Source: Ovis canadensis (lineage: Eukaryota; Chordata; Mammalia; Artiodactyla; Bovidae). Taken from it: a stretch of 64,000 nucleotides of DNA. The position numbers and the translations under genes were made by a program. The notes below the pieces were generated by a model. The model made no database searches. It saw nothing but the letters and a program-made list of their open reading frames with translations, and was not told the DNA's origin. This document shows, piece by piece, positions 12,201 through 24,200 of the stretch (position 1 is its first letter; each line of letters begins with the position of its first letter). The stretch is taken from contig NC_091246.1 in assembly GCF_042477335.2 (NCBI RefSeq), positions 112,993,001 to 113,057,000 on the forward strand, given 5' to 3'.

Positions 12201-15200
12201 ACTCTTTGCAACCCCAGGAACTGCTATAATTCAGTTACTGGAAGAATAAAATTCTACAGAAACTTCCTTCCTTAGCAGTGTTAATGGATGAGGCATGTCT
12301 GTACAAACATAATCTAAACTAGGTGCCTTGAGAGAACTGGCTTTCCTCTATTTGTAACACCCCCTTCCCCTCAATTACCTACTTGCTTCTTATACATAAT
12401 CGGAGAGGAGCTATAAAACAGGAGGACGTTACCCAGGCACAGCTGCTGGTAGCTCTTGTTACACAGCATCAATTGCAGAAGTGTCTTGTGCTCCCCCGTC
12501 CTCTGCTGGCAGGCCTCCCACAGCACCTGAAACGCCGCAGGGCCGCCCGCTAGCACCACAGCCCCGGGCTGCCAGACAAAGCCCCCACAGCTGCCCCAGG
12601 TCCTAGTTACCATCGCGTCCTGAGTGGCCGTGGCTGGGTCTGTGTATCCTTCCTCCCTGGTTCCCTGGGAAGCAAGCACAGGTTTCCCTTGTAAGTGTCC
12701 TTTGTTTTTAAATTGGAACATGGCTGGCTTTTCATACTGTTCATGTTCATGGGGTTCTTGCAGCAAGAATCCTGCAGTGGTTTGCCATTCCCTCCTCCAG
12801 GGGACCGCATTTTGTCAGAACTCTCCACTGTCATCCGTCCATGAAGCTCCGATACTTTGGCCACCTGATGTGAAGAGCCGACTCATTTGAAAAGACCCTG
12901 AGGCTGGGAGGGATTGGGGGCAGGAGGAGAAGCGTATGACAGAGGATGAGATGTTTCGATGGCATCACCGACCCAATGGACATGGGCTTGAGCAAACTCT
13001 GGGAGATGCTGAAGGACAGGGGACCCTAGTGTGCTACAGTTGGTGGTGCTGCAAACAGTTGGATGTGACATGGCAACTGAACAACAGCAACAGTTGTTTA
13101 AATGTTGTGTTAGTCTCTGCTGTATAGCAGAGTGAACCAGCCACGTGTATACAGATATCGCTCCCTCTTGAACATACGATAACGGGGTGACAAGCCTTTG
13201 AACCACCAAACACACTGGAGATTCCTAAGAAAGTGCTCTCACTAGTTAGAGTTACTCTACATGTCTTGGATACTTTATAAGATGCTGGTCTTTTAAAAAA
13301 ATGTGGGCACTTTTCTCTTTTTCTTTGCAGCCGAGGTAATCCTTCGGAGTTGATGAGCTTTTCACTTTGCCAGCCCTCTGTGCAGTATCTTCTCCTCCCT
13401 CCAAACAGCGTCTGCTGCCTGGCCGGCTGGTAGAGACAGGATTTAATGTTGTCAGGAGGAAAACGCACAAAGAAAGCATGAGTTAATAATGGACCTCTGG
13501 CGCAGAACATCACACATAGGCAGCAGGAAAATAATCATGAAATCCAGATTTTGTGCAGTGAGAAGAGAGTATTTTGTACATTTGTTTCACCCCTGCCTCT
13601 TTATCATATAAGGAAAGAACAAACACGGCCAAGCTGACCTAAGAGGAGGGAAGGAGGGCTCACCAGTGCAAGGTCCTCTGGTCCCTGAGGGTCATGACGA
13701 CACAGAGGAAAGAGAGGTGGGAGAGACATGTGATGACCCAGTTTATCTCATGCTTCCTTTGGGAGACCTGAAGGAAACGTGCTTTTTGAACTTTGTGGGA
13801 ATACTGAGTACCCTGTCTTTTGCTCTTATTGTTTTTTGGACTCTGCAAATGAACTCAGTGACACAGGACAGGGCAGAGGGCCCTGAAGACATCTCTGTGC
13901 ATTATCTCCATCCGGGAGTCCCGTGAATGATCCCAAGTGTCTCACCTGCTCTCAATGGAGAACCCTGACTGCTGGCTGAGAAGCACACGGGGGACCCTGA
14001 CAGGTGCAGTGGCTTACGGCCACAGCAGGCAGACCCTTTGGCAGCCCCGGGCCATGAGGCAGACCACAGTGGCTGGAACCGTGTGGGGGGCACAGCTGGA
14101 CATGAGGGGATTCTTCAGTGAGAGCAGAGGTGAGGCCAGACCATCATCAGAGGTTACCTGGCTTCTGACCAAACTGAAACAGAAGAAGGGCTATACATTA
14201 ACCAACTGAGGCTCATCTTCCCAGTGGAATTTGCTCTGACTGAGCTGTGGCACCTCTTAACTGACCCACCATCCCCTCCCCTGCTGTATTCTTCATCAGC
14301 TAACATGCTGGGAAATGCACCGATTTATTAGCTTTCTCCTGTTTGAATCTCCCCACTAAAATGCAAGCTTCTTAAGACTGGGGTCTTTGCCTTTTTTGAT
14401 AATTCCCAGTTGTCCTTGGCACACTGAAGGCTTTTGATGAATACTCATTGAATCAATACTACATGAAGGAAGGAAAGATAAACACCTTCGATGTCACAGA
14501 AGTTAAACATCAGTTGGTAGAGATGGGAAGATTTTCTGGATCACTGAAGTGTTTTCAGTGATTTCCAATCACACGATGTAGCTAAGTTGTGAGAAATATT
14601 TAAGAATTTTCTGCAGTTCTGTGCATCTGATATTTTTTTTGAGAGGTAAGAATTTTGGACATTTACCTTGAAATGGGGCCCATATGTGTACTTCTTTGTG
14701 CAATTAATTGCCAAAAGCACTTAAAGCAGATGGGTAGATTAAGAAAATGTCAATCAGCTAATGTGTGATGTAGCTTTTCCCACCAAGCAGATTTGGTCAC
14801 ATAAAAAGCCCAAGTTAAGACGGTAGCCTGTTAGGGGATGCAAATGCCAGAGAAATGGCATAAACAGGCATTTGGGTTAGGAACAGAATAAACTCGTGAC
14901 AGGAAGAAATTAAGGGGGTTCAAGTCTAGCAAGCACAGTGGCTGCAGCTGGTCCCGGGGGCTGCAGGTAGTGGGTCTCCGGAGGCCCCAGGGCAGCAGCC
15001 TGTGGAGCGGCAGAGGGGACTCCCGGCAGAGGACCCTCTTCCTCTCTGTGGAGACACTTGTCATCTGTGTGTGATCATGCATGCGGATTAAATAACCTCT
15101 AAGTGACTAATTCTTCATTATTTGACAGATAATTAGATCTCCTGTAAGTCTGGTTTAATAGAAGCAGAGCAAAGGAAGTGCTGTGAATTTAAGTTCAGTG

Positions 15201-18200
15201 ATTGGCATTCATTTCAAGAAGAGCATGTTCTGGTCGAGTGGTTTTCTTATTAGAAATCGCCCTGTTGGAAAATTGTTTGTAGATTAGGTAAAAGCACTTC
15301 TTTCCCAGAAAATATGACAATAATTTAAACACTGCACGTTTCATGAATACCTTCAAGCTTCCAATCCCCACTCTCTATTAATTCGCAAAAAACCCAAGTG
15401 TGTCTGAATGTCCATGGACGGTCTTTCCTTTGATTCTCAAAGTGAAGATGCAGAGGGAGGAGGCGGATGTGATTATAACTGTTGGAGAATTTTAGAACAT
15501 GGGCACAGGGAGGGAACAGAGAGAAGAATAGTTTCATGACCATTAATTTACGGAGTATGTCTCTGGAATCTCAAGAAAGCAAAATGATAAACCCAAGGAA
15601 ACACACTGACTTATAGCAGAGTTGAGAGGCAAAGATACATAGATAATACCTGCTTGTTTTACAAACAGTATCTGTCATCTCTCTATCTACTTTCTACCTC
15701 TCTACCTTCTATCATCTTGTATCTAAGGAGTCTAATATATCTGTTTACCTATCATCTATATTTCTATTTTCTACCTATCATCATCTATTTTATTGGGCTC
15801 CAAAATCACTGCAATGGAGACTGCAACCAAGAAATTGAAAGATGCTTCCTCCTTGGAAGAAAAGCTATGACAAACCTAGATAGCATGTTAAACAGGGGAG
15901 ACGTGACTTCACTGCCAAAGTCCATAGAGTCATGTATGCATGTGAGAGTTGGCCCATAAGGAAGGCTGAGGGCTGAAGAACTGATGCTTTTGTTTTTGTT
16001 TTTAAATAAATTTATTTATTTTAATTGGAAGCAAAAGAACTGATGCTTTTGAACTGTGATGTTGGAGAAGACTCTTGAGAGTCCCTTGGACTGCAAGGAG
16101 ATCAAACCAGTCAATCCTAAAGGAAATCGGTCCTGAATATTCATTGGAAGGACTGATGCTGAAGCTGGAACTCCAATACTTTGACCACCTGATGTGAAGA
16201 ACTGGCTCATTGAAAAAGACCCTGATGCTGGGAAAGATTGAAGGTGGGAGGAGAAGGGGATGACAGAGGATGAGATGGTTGGATGGCATCACCTACTCAG
16301 TGGACATGAGTTTGAGTAAACTCTGGGAGTTGGTGATGGACAGAGAGGTCCATGGGGTCCCAAAGAGTCAGACACGACTGAGCGGCTGAACTGAACTGAA
16401 CTGATTTCACTGGAAGAACTGATGCTGAAGCTGAAGCTCCAACACTTTGGTCACCTGATGTGAAGATCTGAATCACTGGAAAAGACCCTGATGCTGGGAA
16501 AGATTGAAGGCAGGAGGAATAAGGGGACGACAGAGGATGAGGTGGCTGGATGGCATCTCCAACTCAATGGACATGGGTTTGAGCGTGAGTCTATTTTCTA
16601 TGTATCATTTATCATCGGTCATCATCTATCTAAGGAATCTACCTAATCTACCTATTTGTCTATCATCTATCTATGGAGAGAGCTTGAGGCAGAGAACAAG
16701 GATCCCAACTGGGGGGAGAGAAGGGTCATGGTCCTGTGACAGCCTCTCCGTCAGCTGGCTGTTTCAGTTATTATCTACTCGAAGTTTCACAAACCTGTAG
16801 GATGCAACTCCATTTCCTTTCTGTGAATATCTAGACAGATTCTCTGGCATGGGATATACCAGAGTTCGTGGTCAGCGGACATGCTGGACTTCATCAGTTC
16901 CCTAACTCACTTTTCGCATTTTTCCAGTGCTCTAAGTTTATGGATTCAAATCCTAAACTAGGAGTTCCAAAATGAGTCATGAGTATAGAAATCAGAAGCC
17001 AGTGGTCAAATTTAAAAATTTATGAGAAATTGTACATTTTACTAAGCATTACAGAGGACTCCTGATCTTGAAAAAGACTATTAGTAAAGGATATTTTACT
17101 ATGGCTTTTATAAGTTTCTTATATCCAGTTTCAATTGTGAGTTAAGTAACTTCTGTAAAATCTGTGTTATAAGGTATGTTTTACATTTTAAGAGAAATAT
17201 ACTGTGAAACCTCTTAAATATATAGTATTTAAGTACACATTATTAATTTTCCTTGGCTTCTCATAAAATGTAGAACTCTCCTCATTTTTGATATTCTATG
17301 TTGAAAGGACAATTTCAATGCTCTGAAAAGCTATTTTAAGGTTAAACACACACACTTAAGTTCCAACTGTAGAAATTGAACTTCAGAGGTAATACTTTAT
17401 CCTGTAAAGTCATAATCAAAATCCGGTGAAAGCCAGTGATAAAACAAATTGTGTGTTATTTCGAAATATGTGTGTCTGTACAGATAATATTATTGCATGT
17501 ACACGTGCACTCTATAAAAAATAAAGCACCATTGTTTAATTTCAAGAGAAAGGAACTGCAGTTTTGCTAAGGGAAAATATTGTGCACTGATTTTTTCCCT
17601 TTGTGACTTATTTTCTCTCATGTTTAATTTTCAGAACTGTTTGTTTTTCCTGAAATATAGAGCATTTGCTTTATAAAAATCCTCATTCTTGGGTATCAGT
17701 TACTTTTAGGTGTTTTGTAGCTCAGCCTTTGAAGAATGGCAGAGATTCTGAGAGGCAGCGCACTTGATCAGTGGAATTTCACCAAATAGAAACAGAAGTG
17801 GAGAGGACTCAGACAAGGTGGAAGCAATGCCGTTTACCATTGTGCTTCCCTGTTTTCAGGCTGGGCTCTTACTCAGCAGACGTGAAGTGTTGGCCCAGCC
17901 ACAGGGCCCGTCTGAGCTTCCAGGGAGGAGGTGCCGTCAGCACGCTTCCCTCAGCTGGCTCTGAGATGCGGACCAGCAGTTATCTTTGTTTTTTTTGCCT
18001 TAAATTTTTTGTTGTTGGTGTTTAGTTGATTTATAACGTTGTGTTAATTTCAGGTGTATAGCAAAGTGATTCAGTTATACATGTATACATATCAAAAAGG
18101 TACACGCACCCCAATGTTCCCTGCAGCACTAGTCACAATAGCAGGACATGGAAACACCTGAAGTGTCCGTCAACAGATGAATGGATACAGAAGACGTGGT

Positions 18201-21200
18201 GCATACGCATGGCGGAACACTACTCAGCCGTAACGATGATGGAATAATGCCATCTGCAGCAGCGCGGAGGGAACTGGAGATTGTCCTACTGAGTGAAGGT
18301 GAGTCAGAGAAGGACAGATATCGCATGATACCACTTATATGTGGAATCTTAAGAAATGGTACAAATAAACTTATTTACAAAGCAGGCGCCATGTTACTGT
18401 GGGATCAACTGTGGACGAGAGAGAAAAGAAGCCCGACTTGGAAGGAGAGTCTGGACTGAGATATAGCCCTAGTGGAATACAAAATAGTCCTTACGGAATG
18501 CATTTTTACCCTACTTATATTTTTCTTTAACAAATTGAAATACATTTCTGTTTGGATACTAAGAAAATAAAGATATGTTTGCCCTTAGATGCAACTTGTG
18601 GATTTATAGCAGCACTGTTTTCTTTATTCTGTTGGGGCAGTACTAATGCCAATATGAATTTCTGACTGGAAACTGTTGCTTTAATTTACATTATGGAGTG
18701 TCAGTCCTAGAAAGCCAAGAAATGATGATCCTTCTAAGTTGAGAGAATCTTGTAACTAATCTTACAACATTTATAAGTTAGAAAATATTCAATTGACGCT
18801 TTGCCAAATGAGATTACTTTTACTATTAATAATGATTATTAAACACTTTTTTCACATAAAAAGACTCAACTTCTGCCACAAATTTAAATAGGCTTATAGC
18901 TCAGTTGGTAAAGAATCCACCTGCACGCAGGATACCACAGTTCAATTCTGGTGGGATGATCTGCTGGAGAATGGATAGGCTACCCACTCCAGTATTCCTG
19001 GGCTTCCCTGTGGCTCAGCTGGTAAAGAATCTGCTATCTGGTAAAGAATCTGGTAAATCTCCTACAATTCAGGAGATCTGGGTTCGATCCCTGGGTTGGG
19101 AAGATCCCCTGGAGAAAGGAAAGGCTACCCACTCCAGTATTCTGGCCTGGAGCATTCCATGGACTGCACGTCAATGGGGTCACAGAGTCAGACACACAGA
19201 AGCTCACGCAGAAGCCTCCTGTTGGGCAATGTAAAGCCAAGCTCTGTGTTCTCTATTGATGTTATCATCCTAGAGAGTAGAATCTCTGAAGGTGAAAAGA
19301 CAGCCTTCAGAATGGGAGAGAATAATAGCAAATGAAGCAACTGACAAACAACTAATCTCAAAAATATACAAGCAACTCCTGCAGCTCAATTCCAGAAAAA
19401 TAAACAACCCAATCAAAAAATGGGCCAAAGAACTAAACAGACATTTCTCCAAAGAAGACATACGGATGGCTAGCAAACACATGAAAAGATGCTCAACATC
19501 ACTCATTATCAGAGAAATGCAAATCAAAACCATAATGAGGTACCACTTCACACCAGTCAGAATGGCTGTGACCCAAAAGTCTACAAGCAATAAATGCTGG
19601 AGAGGGTGTGGAGAAAAGGGAACCCTCCTACACTGTTGGTGGGAATGCAAACTAGTACAGCCACTATGGAGAACAGTGTGGAGATTCCTTAAAAAACTGG
19701 AAATAGAACTGCCTTATGACCCAGCAATCCCACTGCTAGGCATACACACTGAGGAAGCCAGAATTGAAAGAGACACGTGTACCCCAATGTTCATCGCAGC
19801 ACTGTTTACAATAGCCAGGACATGGAAGCAACCTAGATGTCCATCAGCAGATGAATGGATAAGAAAGCTGTGGTACATATACACAATGGAATATTACCCA
19901 GCTATTAAAAAGAACACATTTGAATCAGTTCTAATGAGGTGGATGAAACTGGAGCCTATTATACAGAGTGAAGTAAGCCAGAAAGAAAAACACCAGTACA
20001 GTATACTAATGCATATATATGGAATTTAGAAAGATGGTAACGATAACCCTGTATGTGAGACAGCAAAAGAGACACAGATGTACAGAACAGGCTTTTGGAC
20101 TCTGTGGGAGAGGGAGAGGGTGGGATGATTTGGGAGAATGGCATTGAAACATGTAAAATATCATATATGAAACAAATCGCCAGTCCAGGTTCGATGCATG
20201 ATACTGGATGCTTGGGGCTGGTGTACTGGGATGACCCAGAGGGATGGTACGGGGAGGGAGGAGGGAGAGGGGTTCAGTATGGGGAACACATGTATACCTG
20301 TGGCGGATTCATGTTGATGTATGGCAAAACCAATACAATATTGTAAAGTAATTAATCTCCAATTAAAATAAATTTATATTAAAAAAATAAAAATGACAGC
20401 AACTTGGGCACAAAAAAAGTTTAAAAAAATTCTTGGTGCTTGGCAGTGAATGAAATTCTCAGTTGGTGTTAAAATCAGGCTGATGTATTTATTAATTTTT
20501 TAACTGAATGATACCAAATACTGTGAAGTACAATATGAAGCTTTTAATCACAATAAACACACATTTGATTGGATATGTGAAGCTACCCTGGATGAGAAAG
20601 ATAACAAAATTGCAGTTTAAGAAGGAAAATAAAGTAGGTATTTAGATTTGCACACTGCCGTTGGTATTTTAAAGGAAAAAAATAATTGTCAATAGTTGTT
20701 TTCTCATTTTAACTCTTTGCTATACATGGACTAGTTCTAGCCAGGGTAGATATAATTCTTAATTTTTACCTTTCTCATGCAAAGTACTACATAAAACTGC
20801 CCATTTTTTAAAAACAAAGTTTTGTAGAATCAAAAAAAAAATCTCCCAAACTACAGATTTGAACCTTCAATTTCAGAAAGAAAAATTAGTATATGGCTGT
20901 GGGTCTGTCTACTATGGAATTTCCTGGTGGCTCAGACAGCAAGGAATATGCCTCCAATGTGGGAGACACAGGTTTGATACTGGAGGAGGAAATGGCAGCC
21001 CACTCCAGTATTTTTGCCTGGAGAATCCCATGGACAGAGGAGTCTGGTAGTCTATGGTCCATGGGGTTGCAAAAGAGTTGGACATGACTGGGCAACTAAC
21101 ACTGTCACTGTTTTCCAGAATGGTGGGAGATTTTCTGTAGTTTTCCCTGAGCCGATGTCCTCTTGTTCTCTTTCACTCGCTAAGTTCTATAACCTGGGCT

Positions 21201-24200
21201 GGAACATCAGGAATTCCATCCACTACTCCCTGCTAGAAGATGGCTGGTCAGCAATCTGACTAATGACACAGAGGGACAGTGGCAACTTTGCTTGTCTAAA
21301 TTCAAGCCTCTGGCTTCCTGCGCCATGTCATCAGACACTGAGGCTGTGTCTGAACAATTCGCTCAATACAAACTCAAGCAGAAGATGGAATTACAGACAT
21401 AAAGAGCTGCTACGGAGCGCCCCCTGGTGGCTCAGATGGTAAAGACTCCCCCTGCAATGCAGGAGACACAGGTTTGATCCCTGGGTGGGAAAGATGCCCT
21501 GGAGAGGGAAATGAAAGTTCACTGCAGTATTCTTGCCTGGTTAATTCCATGGACAGAGGAGTCAGACATGACTGAATGATTAACACTTGTACTAAGGAGG
21601 GAAAACTAGTTTTTGTTTTCAATAAACCAGAACCTCTTAAATTAAAGTCATATGGGAGGCTCCTGAATCCCAGTTTCTTGTATTTCGTCTGGTGGTTCTG
21701 ACTGTTCACCAGCTGGGTGGGTCCTGGGCTCCTGATGCCTTAGGCGGTGTGCACATTCTAATTGTAACTGTAATACTGTCAGCCTGTTGGTTCCCTCGTA
21801 ATATACAATCAGCCACGCATTTATCTAAAACTGTGATCATTTTGCTTAGCGTAGACTGTTTTGAGGACAGAGATGGTGTCTCATTCATACTGGTTTGTCT
21901 CTATATTCAACCCAAGTTTCCATTGTAGTGCCTTGAATTTACTGGCATTCAGTAACTGTTATTACTGGAGTTTCCTGTCCTATTTTTCGAAAATGAAACA
22001 TTTCAGTAGTGCAAAGTGGAGCAAATCTAGGAATCTCCTACCTGGACCAAGCTCACGAGCATGTCTCTGAAGTGTCCTGAGGTCTCTGAGTAGATGTCCT
22101 CCTGCAGGTCACGGCTGTATTCTGGGGGAGAGCACACCCACGTGGAAGGGTTAGTCACGACGGAACCGTGCCTCCCTGTGTTCGCAGAGGTCAGTGCTGC
22201 TCCCATAGGGTGACATTTCTCCGTCTTCTACCACCTTCTACTCACGTGAGGCCCATGAACACTCCACCCAACAAAACTGATCCCAACGATAACACAGGCC
22301 CAAGTCTACTTTCTTATAAAAATACTATCTCTAGTAAGCCAGAAAGAAAAACACCAATACAGTATACTAACACATATATATGGAATTTAGAAAGATGGCA
22401 ATGACGACCCTGTATGCAAGACAGGAAAAAAGACACAGCTGTGTATAACGGACTTTTGGACTCAGAGGGAGAGGGAGAGGGTGGGATGATTTGGGAGAAT
22501 GGCATTCTAACGTGTATACTATCATGTAAGAATTGAATCACCAGTCTATGTCTGACGCAGGATGCAGCATGCTTGGGGCTGGTGCATGGGGATGACCCAC
22601 AGAGATGTTATGGGGAGGGAGGTGGGAGGGGGGTTCATGTTTGGGAACATATGTAAGAATTAAAGATTTTAAAATTAAAAAAATTTAAAAAAAGATAAAA
22701 AAAAAGAAAAGAAACAACCCCTAGGTCTAATGTAAAATTGTAAATGTGATACACTGTGATTATTACTAGAATAAAGGTTTCAACAATTAAAAAAAAATAC
22801 TATCTCTATCCCCAAATTGAAAACCAACACTGAGAATCATTTCACATTCTGTAACCCTTAAAATTCAGGGCTCTGTCTTCTCTTTCCTTAGCCCATTGCC
22901 TGGTCCAGTGGTCCACCAAGTCTTTGTCCAGTCTTAATATTTTCAGTGAAGGGTCTTAATTCTCTCCCCCGGGAAAGTCTTGTTTTTGTTTGAGTGCGAT
23001 GGAGCTGATTGTCTGGAACATTTTGTTCACACTCAATGTCACAATGATGCAATGGAACTTAAGGTCTTAAAGCTTTTTTGAATATGAAAGTCGTTAACCT
23101 TTCCGCTTTTAAAATGCATAAAAATCAGATTCTGAGGTGGATTCAGTGATTATGAGGTTTATGAAAAGTGAAGTTGTTGCCTATATTTGTAGAATTCACT
23201 GAGTGATAATTACATTTTGCTTTGTTCTGTCTTCATAACTGTCCCTCTTGGGTGAGAGACAAGGTCTCCCTGAGCCACCGTCCTGAGTGCTCGCTGTCCT
23301 AAACTAAAGTCCACCTTGTAGAAACTCATCGTTATTTTCCTGGAAACTTTGCTTCACTAAATTATCTTGGGATTGCTTTGTTTTTAGTGCCCTAATCACC
23401 AACTCTACTTAGACAATTCATTAGTCTTGCGTAAGCGATATCTCACGTGTGACTGTCTTAGATAATTCTTTAAAATATATAAACTGGAATATTTTGCCTG
23501 TTATTTGAAAAATATAAGTTTATAACATAAAACATAGGTACAAATGTATATTTCCTTACGCAAATAGTAGGCTTCTCGCATCTGGAAAATTTCTCCATTT
23601 GTTCTCGAAGCTAATATGTCAATGAGGCAGCTCTCATCAGTGCCTGCTCCCTGCAAGGACAGAGCAAGAGACAGCTGAGGCGCCTGCAGGGGAGCAGCCC
23701 TGCAGTGAACGCAGGCGGCCCTGGTGCTCCGAGAGGAGCGGAGGGTGGGCGTGTGCACGGGGTGAAGGAGGGCCTGCTTCCGTTTGGCTTCGGGACCTAC
23801 TAGGTGCGTGGTTTTCAAGAAGATAGTATCATCTGAAATGAGTTCCCTTATAAAATAAAACAGCACGGGCACCTCTAAATCATGTGGGAAAAGACGTTTA
23901 AACAGCACTCATGACACTCATTTTCTTTGCTGCTAGAATGTCAATTCTTGGGCAAACTGGTACTTGATTCTGGGTGCCTAATTCCCCAAGAATGGTTTCA
24001 GAGACCTCACCCCATCTCTTCCCAGGTGTGGAGTTTTGTATCATTTGCCTGAATATTTGGACTGAGTACTCTCTGCAGCCTCTTCCAGTCATAGGATATT
24101 CCTCCCTGATGGTGATTTGAAAGACAACACATCTTTTTCAGAGAGCTTCAGAAATCCATACCATTTTATGAGACACTGAAAAAATATAACAGTTTCATCT

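Noticed and set aside
12371..12766. 131-codon minus frame as a separate gene
   Set aside because: It is ANXA10 exons 7 and 8 read through introns 6 to 8.
19292..20029. 245-codon open frame as a host gene
   Set aside because: It is the C-terminus of L1 ORF2, followed by L1 3' UTR and A-tail.
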